A stretch of 64,000 nucleotides of DNA from Sporofaciens musculi (GCF_009830285.1 NZ_WUQX01000001.1:2294501-2358500), one strand, 5' to 3'. Positions 51,386 to 60,675 are shown, counted from the stretch's first letter. A program made the numbers and translations. The notes: generated by a model from the sequence alone, not told the origin.

Positions 51386-51580
51386 ATGAGTGTGAACCTG
51401 ATATTCAAAATTGCGGCTGTGGGAATCCTGGTCTCTGTGTTAAGCCAGGTCTTAAAGCACAGTGGGAGAGAAGAACAGGCGTTTCTTACAAGCCTTGCAG
51501 GGCTTTTACTGGTTCTGTTCTGGATTGTGCCGTACATTTACGATTTGTTTGAATCCATGAAACGGCTGTTTTCATTATAA
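51386..51580 (+). CDS. spoIIIAC: Stage III sporulation protein AC
   Basis: A 64-residue two-helix membrane protein: LIFKIAAVGILVSVLSQVLK and FLTSLAGLLLVLFWIVPYIYDLF (in part) around a GREEQ turn. Exact length and pattern of the family. Behind GGGAGGAG, 12 bp after spoIIIAB. Confidence 0.95.
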   Translation: MSVNLIFKIAAVGILVSVLSQVLKHSGREEQAFLTSLAGLLLVLFWIVPYIYDLFESMKRLFSL

Positions 51581-51611
51581 GAATATCCGACAGTAGAAAG
51601 AAGGGATTACC

Positions 51612-51998
51612 ATGGACATGTTGCGTATCGGAATCATGGGCGTAGCCGGAACACTTCTTGCCATACAGTTTAAAAGCGGAAAATCCGAGTATGGAATCTA
51701 CATTACTGTGGTTCTAAGCCTGATTATTTTCTTTAGCGTACTGGGGCATATTGGGACCATCGTGGAGGCGATGAAGGGCATTGGCAGATTTATCCAGATG
51801 GACCAGGCTTACATCGGAACATTAATCAAGATGCTGGGCATTACATATATTGCAGAATTTTCATCGGGAATCTGCAAGGATGCCGGATATCAGACCATTG
51901 CGTCCCAGATTGAAATTTTTGGAAAGCTGGCGGTCATGCTTCTAAGCCTTCCCATTCTCATGACTCTGCTGAATACGATTAGGGAATTTCTGTCATGA
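51612..51998 (+). CDS. spoIIIAD: Stage III sporulation protein AD
   Basis: A 128-residue multi-helix membrane protein: IGIMGVAGTLLAIQFK, YITVVLSLIIFFSVLGHI, IKMLGITYIAEFSSGICKDAG and AVMLLSLPILMTLLNTIREFL (in part). The AEFSS-x-x-C-K-DAG segment is highly conserved. Overlaps spoIIIAE by four bases. ATG 51618 is an alternative start. Confidence 0.95.
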   Translation: MDMLRIGIMGVAGTLLAIQFKSGKSEYGIYITVVLSLIIFFSVLGHIGTIVEAMKGIGRFIQMDQAYIGTLIKMLGITYIAEFSSGICKDAGYQTIASQIEIFGKLAVMLLSLPILMTLLNTIREFLS

Positions 51999-53155
51999 GA
52001 AAAAGGAAATGTGCCTTACTGGTATTAGCCGTGGCTGTAGCAACGCTCGTTTTCTTTTCGCCTATGAAAACAGCGGCATCAGAAGCCGCCACATTTTCAG
52101 ATATCAGAGACAAGCTGGTCAGTCAGTACGATTTTGAGGAAATAGATGGCTCGCTTAAGGAATTGTTCCCAGACGAACAGCTTGATTTCAAGGAAACTCT
52201 AATGGGCATCCTGTCCGGCGACTTGGATTTTTCCCTTCAGTTACTGGGAGAACTGGCGGCAGACCAGCTTGGATATGCGTTTCAAAGCAGTCGGAGCAAT
52301 TTGATTCATATGCTGCTTATAGCATTGCTTGCCGCCGTGTTCAGTAATTTCTCCAAGGTGTTTCAGAGCCGCCAAATTTCTGATATCAGCTTCTACGGCC
52401 TGTACCTGCTGCTCATTGCTCTGGCCATCAGCTCATTTGAAGCTGTGGTCAACTGGGTACGGGGAGGGATTGAAGCGCTGACTGCCTTTATGGGCGTATT
52501 CTGCCCGCTGTATTTTCTGGCAGTCTCCGTGGCAAAAGGAAGCGCTACCTCCGTAGCCTTCTACCATCTGGTGTTGTTTTTAATCTTTCTGACAGAGGTA
52601 GTTATCCTGAATTTTCTTCTGCCCATGCTTCATATCTACATGATTGTGCGGGTGCTGAATTACCTGTCAGATGAAGATTATTTGAGTAAATTTGCGGAGT
52701 TAATCGAGATGGCGGTGTCCTGGCTTCTAAAGACAGTTCTCGCCTGTATTGTAGGGTTAAATGTAATCCAAGGCTTAATCAGCCCTGCCATAGACACTGT
52801 AAAACGAAGCGTAATCACCCGAAGCGCCGAGGCAATCCCTGGAATCGGGGATGCCATAGGAGGTATGGCGGAAGTAGCTATTGGTACCGCTGTTCTTGTA
52901 AAAAATGGGATCGGCATGGCAGGGGCAGTCATATCCATCGCTCTGTGTGTGGTTCCCTTGGCACAGGTAGCTTGTATCGTTCTTCTCTACAAACTGGCCG
53001 CCGCAATCATACAGCCTGTCTCAGACAAGAGGATTGTTGGATGCATCGAGACTGTAGGGGAAGGGTGCAGAATGCTGCTTGGCGTAATTTTTACCACAGG
53101 ATTTCTGTTCCTTCTGACAATCGTGGTAGTGGCGGCCGTCACAGGAAATGTATGA
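51995..53155 (+). CDS. spoIIIAE: Stage III sporulation protein AE
   Basis: A 386-residue polytopic protein with a signal peptide (CALLVLAVAVATLVFF), an external N-terminal region (about 30-100) and seven or so membrane helices after it. Conserved LTAFMGVFCPLYFLAV, GLISPAIDTVKRSV, IPGIGDAIGGMAEVAIGTA and VSDKRIVGCIETVGEG identify the family. Probable permease-like core of the SpoIIIA channel. Confidence 0.96.
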   Translation: MRKRKCALLVLAVAVATLVFFSPMKTAASEAATFSDIRDKLVSQYDFEEIDGSLKELFPDEQLDFKETLMGILSGDLDFSLQLLGELAADQLGYAFQSSRSNLIHMLLIALLAAVFSNFSKVFQSRQISDISFYGLYLLLIALAISSFEAVVNWVRGGIEALTAFMGVFCPLYFLAVSVAKGSATSVAFYHLVLFLIFLTEVVILNFLLPMLHIYMIVRVLNYLSDEDYLSKFAELIEMAVSWLLKTVLACIVGLNVIQGLISPAIDTVKRSVITRSAEAIPGIGDAIGGMAEVAIGTAVLVKNGIGMAGAVISIALCVVPLAQVACIVLLYKLAAAIIQPVSDKRIVGCIETVGEGCRMLLGVIFTTGFLFLLTIVVVAAVTGNV

Positions 53156-53164
53156 GGTGTAAGG

Positions 53165-53518
53165 ATGTTTTCTTATTTGTATGAGTGGATTATGAAGCTG
53201 TCGTTTTACATGGTTATGGTAACAATGGTCCTCCATGTGGTTCCTAATTCCGATTATAAGAGGTATATTCGGTTCTTTACCGGACTGGTGCTTACGGTGA
53301 TGCTTACAGATCCCTTTTTTCGTCTTCTGGGCATGGGGCAGTTGTGGCAGAATCTATATGAAAGCCCCGTATATCGGGAGCAGGTGGAGAAAATGGAAGA
53401 GGGGGCCCAGTATTTAAAGGAGATGTCAAAGGATGTGGAGAAGGAATTTGAAGATGTTTGGCTTAAGGATGATGACAGTACATCCATAGGCGTGGATGAA
53501 ATCAAAATAGGGAGATGA
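53165..53518 (+). CDS. spoIIIAF: Stage III sporulation protein AF
   Basis: A 117-residue protein with two N-terminal membrane helices (LSFYMVMVTMVLHVVP and FFTGLVLTVMLTDPFF) and a short soluble tail. It is shorter than the Bacillus protein (about 200 residues), having only a small part of the external ring-forming domain. Overlaps spoIIIAG by four bases. Confidence 0.92.
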   Translation: MFSYLYEWIMKLSFYMVMVTMVLHVVPNSDYKRYIRFFTGLVLTVMLTDPFFRLLGMGQLWQNLYESPVYREQVEKMEEGAQYLKEMSKDVEKEFEDVWLKDDDSTSIGVDEIKIGR

Positions 53519-54132
53519 TGAAGATGAATTTGGAAGGAGGAAAAGAGCAGTTATTCAAGATTTCCAGGAAGATTTCCCTCAAAAAGCTAAAAAAAGACCA
53601 GCTTCTGATTCTCGTACTTGCAGGGATTCTCCTGCTTATCATAGCGCTTCCTACGGAAAAGAAAGGGGTTGAGAAGGGAAAAACAGAAACGGGCTTAGGC
53701 GTCAGCGAGGGAAAGAAGGAAGTAAGCCAGGATGAATATCTCTTTAACCTGGAGAGCCGGCTTGAGGCGGCCCTCTCCCAGATGGCAGGGGTGGGCGATG
53801 TGACGGTGATGATTACGCTGAAATCCTCAGCGGAGAAGGTGGTGGAAAAAGATTTGGAGGTGACAGACGAGGCGGTGACAGAGTCGGACAGCCAGGGTGG
53901 GGCAAGAGCGAGCCAGATCAACAGCCATGGGGAGACGACCGTATATCATGATGGAGGCACATCAGGAGAACCCTATGTCAGCAAAGAATTAAGCCCTCAG
54001 ATTGAGGGCGTGGTGGTCATTGCCGAGGGCGGAGGAAATTCAGTGGTCAAACAGAATATAACTGAGGCAGTTCAGGCATTATTTGGGATAGACACGCATA
54101 AGATTAGGATAATGAAGAAGAGTTCAAAATAA
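53515..54132 (+). CDS. spoIIIAG: Stage III sporulation protein AG
   Basis: A 205-residue single-pass protein that forms a large ring in the intermembrane space. One helix (QLLILVLAGILLLIIALP, residues 29-46), then the ring-building motif domain with YLFNLESRLEAALSQMAGVGDVTVMITLKSS (in part: LSQMAGVGDVTVMITLKSS) and SPQIEGVVVIAEGGGNSVVK. Several nearby ATGs (53515, 53518, 53524) could be the start. Confidence 0.95.
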   Translation: MMKMNLEGGKEQLFKISRKISLKKLKKDQLLILVLAGILLLIIALPTEKKGVEKGKTETGLGVSEGKKEVSQDEYLFNLESRLEAALSQMAGVGDVTVMITLKSSAEKVVEKDLEVTDEAVTESDSQGGARASQINSHGETTVYHDGGTSGEPYVSKELSPQIEGVVVIAEGGGNSVVKQNITEAVQALFGIDTHKIRIMKKSSK

Positions 54133-54157
54133 TGTGGCAGAAGTAGGAGGAAGAACA

Positions 54158-54790
54158 GTGAAACAGATTGTGAAGAAGAACCAGATCATTATTGCGGCTT
54201 TGGCCGTCATGATTGCGGCGGCAGGATACCTGAATTATTCAGGGAAAATCTTTGGGGACAAGAAAGAGGCGGAAGCTACCAATGCTGAACTTGCCAACCA
54301 GGAGCTTCTGGATATTTCAGAGGAGGATCTTGCCAGCGCGTCAAAGGATATTGAAAGCCAGGACGGGGAAGGCTCTGACGGAAGCGTGGACGGCACGCCG
54401 GGCGAGGCTGTGCTCACTGGCGGCGAGGCCAGCGCAGTGGTGGCTGAGGCAAAGGTGGCAAGAGAGCAGGTTCGTGCAAAGAATAAAGAGTCCCTGCTTG
54501 AGATTATTGACAATGAGACATTGAGCGACGCCCAGAAACAGGATGCCGTCAACCAGATGGTGGCAATGACGGATCTGGCGGAGAAGGAGGCTGCGGCAGA
54601 GACGCTTCTTGCCTCTAAGGGCTTCGATGAAGTGGTGATAAGCCTTACGGCGGACACGGCAGATGTGGTGGTGAATGCGGCAGACTTAAGCGACGCCAAT
54701 CGAGCGCAGATTGAGGATATTGTGGCGCGAAAGACCGGAGTGGCGGCCCAGAATATTGTGATTACGCCGGTGAGTACAGAAGGGAAGTAA
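54158..54790 (+). CDS. spoIIIAH: Stage III sporulation protein AH
   Basis: A 210-residue protein whose extracellular ring domain binds SpoIIQ or its clostridial counterpart across the engulfment space. One helix (QIIIAALAVMIAAAGYLNY), an acidic linker, then the ring domain with QVRAKNKESLLEIIDNETLS and VVISLTADTADVVVNAADLS, ending VARKTGVAAQNIVITPV. GTG 54158 is chosen because TAGGAGG ends seven bases upstream; the frame is open from GTG 54134. A hairpin follows. Confidence 0.95.
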   Translation: MKQIVKKNQIIIAALAVMIAAAGYLNYSGKIFGDKKEAEATNAELANQELLDISEEDLASASKDIESQDGEGSDGSVDGTPGEAVLTGGEASAVVAEAKVAREQVRAKNKESLLEIIDNETLSDAQKQDAVNQMVAMTDLAEKEAAAETLLASKGFDEVVISLTADTADVVVNAADLSDANRAQIEDIVARKTGVAAQNIVITPVSTEGK

Positions 54791-54811
54791 TCATTAAATA
54801 GAAGCCATGGC

Positions 54812-54858
54812 ACAGAGGTATTCATAGGTTTGACTGGATGAATACCTCTGTTAAATTT
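54812..54858 (+). terminator. Terminator after spoIIIA operon
   Basis: ACAGAGGTATTCAT (54812-54825) pairs perfectly with ATGAATACCTCTGT (54838-54851). The following TAAATTT is only moderately T-rich. Confidence 0.7.
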
Positions 54859-54899
54859 ACAGTTATCTCAGATTTCAAAAGGTTTCCAACAGAAAAATA

Positions 54900-54928
54900 T
54901 TTACATTGAAATAGAAGTTTATTATAAT
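54900..54928 (+). promoter_or_regulatory. Consensus sigma-A promoter of the FtsA-like gene
   Basis: TTTACA (54900-54905), 17 bp, TATAAT (54923-54928): perfect -10 and five of six at -35. It lies 60 bp upstream of the start at 54989, showing that the FtsA-like gene is not part of the sporulation operon. Confidence 0.85.
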
Positions 54929-54988
54929 AGTCTATAGTGAAAATTTTGGGGTGGGATAAGTATGCCCATATTACACAGGAGGACGGAC

Positions 54989-57469
54989 ATGGCAAAGGGA
55001 CAAGTTAAAAAGGCACAGATTCAGAAGGTTCAAAAGTTGCAGGCTCAGGCTGAAAATGCCATATTTGCTCTGGATATCGGAACTCGGAGTATTATTGGAA
55101 TGGTAGGAATCGTGGAAGAAGACAAGGTCAGGATCATTGCCATTGATAAGGAAGAACATACAGAGCGTGCGATGATCGATGGGCAGATTGAGAACATAGA
55201 GAAGGTAACCACATTGGCGAGGAAGGTGAAGAAGCGTCTTGAGGAAAAAGTGAATTTCCAGTTAGAGCGTGTCTGCGTTGCCGCGGCAGGGAGAGCCCTG
55301 CGGACGAAGCGCGCGGAGTTTGAGATTAACCTTCCAGGCAAACAGGTGATTGACGACGAGATCATAAGCCGTCTTGAGGCAGGGGCCATCAGCAAGGTGG
55401 AGGAAGCCTTTGACGCGGAGAACAGCGCCAGGGAGGATATGCGCCGTTTCTATCTGGTAGGTTATACAGTGTGCCAGTATTATTTGGATGAGTACAGGAT
55501 TTCCAGTTTAAAGGATCACAGGGGACAGGATGTAAAGGTAGATTTGATTGCCACCTTCCTGCCCAGTGAGGTGGTGGAGAGTCTTTATACGACCATGAAC
55601 AAAATTGGCCTTGAGGTAGTCAGCGTGACCTTGGAGCCGATTGCGGCAATCAATGCCGCGATTCCGGAGAATTTGCGGCTTCTGAACCTTGTCATGGTAG
55701 ACATTGGGGCAGGGACTTCTGATATTGCCGCGTGTACCGGCGGAAGCGTGACTGGTTATACCATGGCGACTGTGGCAGGAGACGAAGTCACGGAAGCAGT
55801 TATGCGGGAATATTTGGTGGATTTTGGGACAGCGGAAGCCATGAAGGCGCAGATTGAACAGGAGGAGGTCATTACATTTACGGATATCCTTGGATTCGAG
55901 CGGAAGGCGTCACGGGAGGAGGTTTTACAGTGTATCCAGAGCACCTCAGAGGTACTCTGTAAAGAGATTGCGGCCAAGGTGTTAGAGGTCAACGGCGGCG
56001 CGCCGTCCGCCTTGTTCCTTGCGGGAGGCGGAAGCAAGCTTACAGGGCTTCGGGAAGGAATTACGGCGGCGCTTCAGATGGATGCTAACCGTGTGGCAGT
56101 TGCTGGAAATAATTTCCGTATCAGTGCATTTTCTGATGAATACGATCTGAACAATCCAGAATATGCGACTCCTCTAGGAATTACGATTTCATCCGGCCTG
56201 AACCTGATTAATGACAGCTTTCGTGTGACGTTAAACGGAAGACCAGCCAAACTTTTCCGCAGCGGAAGCTTTACAGCTTTAAACCTTCTGATGATGAATG
56301 GCTATAGCTTCCAGGATATTCTGGGACGCCCAGGCACTAGCCTGCCAGTGACAGTCAACGGAAAGCGCAAGGTATTCTACGGTACGGCGGCGCAGCCGGC
56401 GTCACTGTTTATCAATAAGAAAGAGGGAAAGCTTTCTACCGTAATCAATGCAGGGGATTGTATTGATTTCGTTCCCTCAATTCCAGGAATTCCGGCAAGT
56501 CCATGTCTGGGAGATATTGAAGGGGCTTCTGAATGTCTGGAAATCACCCTGAATGGGGTGTTTATGCCTTTGGAGACTCCCCTTAAAATAGGGGATGTAA
56601 TCCGAATCCGGATGCCGAAGAGTGAGGAAGATGAGAAAGACGAGGAAGATATTTTAGAAGAGCCATCTTTGGGAGATGGGGACAAAAATGAAGATGGCGC
56701 AGGCGAAGGAGATGGCGCCAAACATGTGACGGATGGCAAGCTGTCTGGGAATGACGCCGATGAGAAGAAGGAAGAAGCTGTATCTGGCAAAGAGGACAAA
56801 AAGAATTTCGATGCCAGTGAGACTGCCGACGTAAGGGAAAAAGAGGAAGTAATAGATACGGCAAAAGCTGACTTAAAAATAGAGGATGTGAAGCCGATAA
56901 AACAAGGGGGGTTGGAGTCTGAGAGGGAAATCAGGCATCAGGAGGTTACGGCGGCGCCTCCAGATATGAAAAGCAGGACAGAACCGGTAAAAAGTGAGGC
57001 GATAGATGCTGTGACACAACAGGTATCCCTGAAAAGGAACACCATATCACCGGCATCAGGAGTGCCCAATGCGGCAGCAGCAAGCAGACCAAGAAACGGT
57101 TACATGGAGGAGGGGCAGTTAGAGTTAGATTTTGGTAAGGGCGGAACGAACATATCCAATAATATATCGGGAATATCGCCGCCACAAGCGCCAAGGACAA
57201 CGGGAATAGCTTCAGCGGGAATATCGCCTCAACCCTCCCGTATGGGCGCGGGAGGCAGCATCCTCTTTCAGCTTAATGGCTCTCCTTTGCGGCTGCCGCG
57301 TAAAGAAAATGGAGGGTCCTATTACCTGATGGATCTGCTTCAGTATTCTGGAATTAATCTCAATAATCCTAAAGGTTCGATTGAACTGGTTGTGAACGGA
57401 GAGCCGGGGATGTTCCAGCAGAAGCTACGGGAAGGGGATTCTATTACGATAGAGGAAAAGATGCTGTAA
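54989..57469 (+). CDS. FtsA/PilM-like actin-fold protein with long acidic C-terminal extension
   Basis: An 826-residue protein. Residues about 30-400 form an FtsA-type actin fold: phosphate-1 IFALDIGTRSIIGMVG, SHS2-like part ERVCVAAAGRALRTKRAEF, phosphate-2 LVMVDIGAGTSDIAAC, and adenosine loop SALFLAGGGSKLTGLREG. Then come a ubiquitin-like/cell-adhesion-like stretch (RVTLNGRPAKLFRSGSF), an acidic disordered region (about 555-700) and a C-terminal part with QLELDFGKGGTN and LRLPRKENGGSYYLMDLL. Canonical FtsA has about 420 residues and ends in an amphipathic membrane helix that is not seen here. It is probably a second FtsA-like protein with a cytoskeletal or sporulation role, not the dcw-cluster FtsA. 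AGGAGG precedes ATG 54989. Confidence 0.85.
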   Translation: MAKGQVKKAQIQKVQKLQAQAENAIFALDIGTRSIIGMVGIVEEDKVRIIAIDKEEHTERAMIDGQIENIEKVTTLARKVKKRLEEKVNFQLERVCVAAAGRALRTKRAEFEINLPGKQVIDDEIISRLEAGAISKVEEAFDAENSAREDMRRFYLVGYTVCQYYLDEYRISSLKDHRGQDVKVDLIATFLPSEVVESLYTTMNKIGLEVVSVTLEPIAAINAAIPENLRLLNLVMVDIGAGTSDIAACTGGSVTGYTMATVAGDEVTEAVMREYLVDFGTAEAMKAQIEQEEVITFTDILGFERKASREEVLQCIQSTSEVLCKEIAAKVLEVNGGAPSALFLAGGGSKLTGLREGITAALQMDANRVAVAGNNFRISAFSDEYDLNNPEYATPLGITISSGLNLINDSFRVTLNGRPAKLFRSGSFTALNLLMMNGYSFQDILGRPGTSLPVTVNGKRKVFYGTAAQPASLFINKKEGKLSTVINAGDCIDFVPSIPGIPASPCLGDIEGASECLEITLNGVFMPLETPLKIGDVIRIRMPKSEEDEKDEEDILEEPSLGDGDKNEDGAGEGDGAKHVTDGKLSGNDADEKKEEAVSGKEDKKNFDASETADVREKEEVIDTAKADLKIEDVKPIKQGGLESEREIRHQEVTAAPPDMKSRTEPVKSEAIDAVTQQVSLKRNTISPASGVPNAAAASRPRNGYMEEGQLELDFGKGGTNISNNISGISPPQAPRTTGIASAGISPQPSRMGAGGSILFQLNGSPLRLPRKENGGSYYLMDLLQYSGINLNNPKGSIELVVNGEPGMFQQKLREGDSITIEEKML

Positions 57470-57488
57470 ATAATCGTAGCAGATTACA

Positions 57489-57520
57489 GGCTATGTGCAT
57501 TATAGTGCATGTAGCCTTTT
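57489..57520 (+). terminator. Terminator after the FtsA-like gene
   Basis: GGCTATGTGCA pairs with TGCATGTAGCC (two G-T wobbles) around TTATAG, followed by TTTT. Confidence 0.7.
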
Positions 57521-57558
57521 GGTGGTTTCCTGCACGAAAAGATGACCAGCGGATTATT

Positions 57559-57586
57559 TTGAAGCCAGATGCATGAAAAGTATACT
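57559..57586 (+). promoter_or_regulatory. Sigma-A promoter for the hypothetical-HAD gene pair
   Basis: TTGAAG (57559-57564), 16 bp, TATACT (57581-57586). It lies 70 bp before GTG 57656. A 26-codon frame at 57589-57669 would start at about the transcript start and is not considered real. Confidence 0.55.
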
Positions 57587-57655
57587 AGATGAACAAAATA
57601 TTGGATAAAATGACAGCGCTTTTAGAAAAAGAGCAGTTAGGAAAGGATTTTTATC

Positions 57656-58060
57656 GTGTTGGAGATTGATTACTGTATATCATTGATACAACTTCAAAAG
57701 TATACTGATACTCAACTATGCCAGTTGTTTATATACGCAAGCAGGGATAAAGACGAGATATTCCGCGCAGATTGTACTTACCGAATGTGCATCATGGAGC
57801 TTAACCGAAGGAACCACGACAGGTGGCCCTGTGAGATGGATGTGATCTCGTATGTCAATATTTATGATGAAGACGGGGAGATTTTATTTGGTTATGGCAG
57901 ACAGTATCAGATGTATATCATCCATGGCTCTGTGCTGGTGTATGACGACGACTGGGTTCCGTACCTGTTCAGCAGCAGAGAGGAGGACAAGAGATGTATA
58001 TGGAAATATTTCTGCGTATCGCGTGAGGAAAAGACTGACGCCAAATACGTTACGAGTTAA
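57656..58060 (+). CDS. Hypothetical protein, 134 residues
   Basis: I do not recognise a family. Soluble, rich in Tyr, Cys, Asp and Arg; Cys-containing TYRMCIMELNRRNHDRWPCEM and the tail REEDKRCIWKYFCVSREEKT stand out, and VLVYDDDWVPYLFSS is hydrophobic enough to be a core strand. The frame starts with GTG at 57656 after GAAAGGAT, behind a clear promoter, and the HAD gene follows 13 bp later, so it is very probably translated. The Cys are not arranged as a zinc ribbon. Role unknown; perhaps an accessory to the phosphatase. Confidence 0.6.
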   Translation: MLEIDYCISLIQLQKYTDTQLCQLFIYASRDKDEIFRADCTYRMCIMELNRRNHDRWPCEMDVISYVNIYDEDGEILFGYGRQYQMYIIHGSVLVYDDDWVPYLFSSREEDKRCIWKYFCVSREEKTDAKYVTS

Positions 58061-58073
58061 GGGGATAAATCTT

Positions 58074-58733
58074 ATGAATAATAAGAATAAAAGTTATGAT
58101 ATTTTTTTCTTTGATTTGGATGGTACATTAACGGATTCCTCCCTTGGCATAACCAATTCTGTAATTTATGCCTTGAAGAAATTTGGGATTGAAGAGACGG
58201 ACCGCAGTAAGCTTTATTCATTTATCGGGCCGCCCCTTCTGCTGTCTTTTGAGAAATTTTATGGCTTCTCAAAAGAACAGTCAATGGATGCAGTCAGGTA
58301 TTATAGGGAGTACTACTGTGACAGGGGGATCTTTGAGAACCGTGTGTACGATGGAATGGAAAATGTGTTAAAGGAATTGAAAAATCAGGGAAAGCTTCTG
58401 GTGGTGGCAACTTCCAAGCCAGAACCTTTTGCGCGGCAGATTATAGAGCATTTTCATCTAATGCAATTCTTTGATTATGTGGCGGGGATGGAGATGGACG
58501 GAAGACGCCAAACCAAGGAGGAGGTAATCCGCTATGCCCTGGATACCTGTAGAATTACGGACAAGTCCAAAGTGTTGATGGTGGGTGACCGTGAGTATGA
58601 CGTGATTGGAGCGCAGGCTTTAGGGATTGACTGTCTGGGGATTTTATATGGATTTGGATGCCGAGACGAGCTTGAAAAAGCCGGAGCAGATTATATTGTA
58701 GAGACGGTGGAGGAGATTCTTGGATTTGCATAA
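58074..58733 (+). CDS. HAD-family hydrolase (phosphoglycolate-phosphatase/PpaX-like)
   Basis: A 219-residue haloacid-dehalogenase-type phosphatase. Nucleophile motif FFFDLDGTLTDSSLGITNSV (first Asp attacks phosphate), small helical cap (about 20-85), motif II VVATSKPEP, the Lys in RRQTKEEV and motif IV VLMVGDREYDVIGAQALGI. The best fit is the Gph/PpaX group, acting on phosphoglycolate or pyrophosphate-like small phosphates, but substrate cannot be read from sequence. ATG 58074 has AAGGGG upstream and fits family start; the frame extends back to 57852 across the previous gene. Confidence 0.9.
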   Translation: MNNKNKSYDIFFFDLDGTLTDSSLGITNSVIYALKKFGIEETDRSKLYSFIGPPLLLSFEKFYGFSKEQSMDAVRYYREYYCDRGIFENRVYDGMENVLKELKNQGKLLVVATSKPEPFARQIIEHFHLMQFFDYVAGMEMDGRRQTKEEVIRYALDTCRITDKSKVLMVGDREYDVIGAQALGIDCLGILYGFGCRDELEKAGADYIVETVEEILGFA

Positions 58734-58769
58734 GAATGAAAAAGGAAAATGTAAATATTGATATTTTAC

Positions 58770-58798
58770 TTGACAAAGAGAAAAGATGTTGTTATGAT
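58770..58798 (+). promoter_or_regulatory. Strong sigma-A promoter for ilvN-ilvC
   Basis: TTGACA (58770-58775, perfect), 17 bp, TATGAT (58793-58798, five of six). Transcription should start near 58805, inside the hairpin described next. Confidence 0.8.
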
Positions 58799-58799
58799 T

Positions 58800-58825
58800 A
58801 AAAAACAGAACGCACTCTGTTTTTT
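58800..58825 (+). promoter_or_regulatory. Hairpin at the ilvN transcript start
   Basis: AAAAAACAGA (58800-58809) pairs with TCTGTTTTTT (58816-58825). Because it overlaps the predicted start site it may be a DNA operator, a 5' stabilising hairpin, or a very early terminator. No T-box features (stem I, specifier loop, TGGNACC) fit in the 90-base leader. Confidence 0.5.
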
Positions 58826-58890
58826 GAAATATTATCATTTTTCATGTCTATGCTGGATATTAAAATGAAAATAAAAGAAAGAGGTGCAAT

Positions 58891-59388
58891 ATGCAGAGAG
58901 TTTATTCATTGATCGTTGATAATACCACAGGCGTTTTAAGCCGGATTTCCGGACTTTTCAGCAGACGGGGGTATAGTATTGACAGTATTACAGCCGGTGT
59001 GACGGCAGATCCCAGATTTACCAGGATTACCATTGTTGCGTCAGGAGACGAGCTGATTCTGGCTCAGATTGAGAAGCAGGTAAGGAAGTTAGAGGATGTA
59101 ATCGAGATTAAGGTGTTAAAGCCAGAGGAATCGGTGTACCGTGAGCTGATTATGATCAAGGTGCGGGCGAATGCGTCAGAAAGGTCAGAGATTATCTCTG
59201 TGGCTGATATTTTTCGAGCCAAGATCGTGGATGTGGAGAATGGCTCTCTTATGATTGAGCTTACAGGAAACCAGTCCAAGCTGGAGGCATTTATGAATCT
59301 GTTGGATGGGTATGAGATTTTAGAGCTTGCCAGGACAGGAATTACCGGACTATCCCGTGGAAGCAAGAATGTTACATATATTGACTAG
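58891..59388 (+). CDS. ilvN: Acetolactate synthase small (regulatory) subunit
   Basis: A 165-residue regulatory subunit conferring valine feedback on branched-chain amino-acid synthesis. N-terminal ACT domain YSLIVDNTTGVLSRISGLFSRRGYSIDSIT (in part: GVLSRISGLFSRRGYSIDSI), FTRITIVASGDE, KLEDVIEIKVL, and C-terminal half with RELIMIKVRANASERSEI. The catalytic subunit ilvB is not adjacent and must lie elsewhere, since ilvC follows directly. Strong promoter upstream. Confidence 0.95.
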   Translation: MQRVYSLIVDNTTGVLSRISGLFSRRGYSIDSITAGVTADPRFTRITIVASGDELILAQIEKQVRKLEDVIEIKVLKPEESVYRELIMIKVRANASERSEIISVADIFRAKIVDVENGSLMIELTGNQSKLEAFMNLLDGYEILELARTGITGLSRGSKNVTYID

Positions 59389-59391
59389 CAG

Positions 59392-59427
59392 GTAAACAGA
59401 GGGTAGTTTGTCTGCCCTCCGTTTTAC
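59392..59427 (+). terminator. Hairpin between ilvN and ilvC
   Basis: GTAAACAGAGGG pairs with CCCTCCGTTTTAC with one bulge and one mismatch. It may be a partial terminator or mRNA-stability hairpin adjusting ilvC relative to ilvN. The T-run after the stem is short. Confidence 0.45.
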
Positions 59428-59434
59428 AATATGA

Positions 59435-60490
<1,056 letters not shown>

Positions 60491-60517
60491 ATATTTGGCT
60501 GCTGTGATTATTTTAAA

Positions 60518-60556
60518 AATACGCGCATCCCTGAGAGAATGGGGGATGTGCGTATT
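60518..60556 (+). terminator. Terminator after ilvC
   Basis: AATACGCGCATCCC (60518-60531) pairs with GGGATGTGCGTATT (60543-60556) with one wobble. It is followed by CTTAATTTTAG, so the T-run is imperfect. Confidence 0.7.
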
Positions 60557-60569
60557 CTTAATTTTAGAG

Positions 60570-60596
60570 TTAAGTATGTACAGATAAAGCCGATAT
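60570..60596 (+). promoter_or_regulatory. Sigma-D/sigma-28-like promoter ahead of yjfB
   Basis: TTAA (60570-60573), exactly 15 bp, GCCGATAT (60589-60596). The flagellar sigma consensus in Firmicutes is TAAA, 15 bp, GCCGATAT: the -10 is perfect and the -35 three of four. The downstream gene belongs to a family annotated as motility-related, which supports the call. Confidence 0.6.
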
Positions 60597-60609
60597 ATAA
60601 ATATATACC

Positions 60610-60638
60610 TGCAGGGCGCACCATAATGTATGCCCTGC
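60610..60638 (+). promoter_or_regulatory. Leader hairpin ahead of yjfB
   Basis: GCAGGGC pairs with GCCCTGC around a loop of about 13 bases in the presumed yjfB leader. Coordinates are approximate to one or two bases. No T-run follows; a role in mRNA stability or translation control is possible. Confidence 0.4.
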
Positions 60639-60675
60639 GGAAGTATACTCTTGATATGGGAAAGGAGAAGAATAT

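Noticed and set aside
57589..57669. 26-codon open frame upstream of the hypothetical gene
   Set aside because: It begins at about the predicted transcription start, has no ribosome site and overlaps the next gene; more likely chance.
58800..58890. T-box riboswitch ahead of ilvN
   Set aside because: The leader is only about 90 nt and lacks stem I, specifier and antiterminator T-box sequence.
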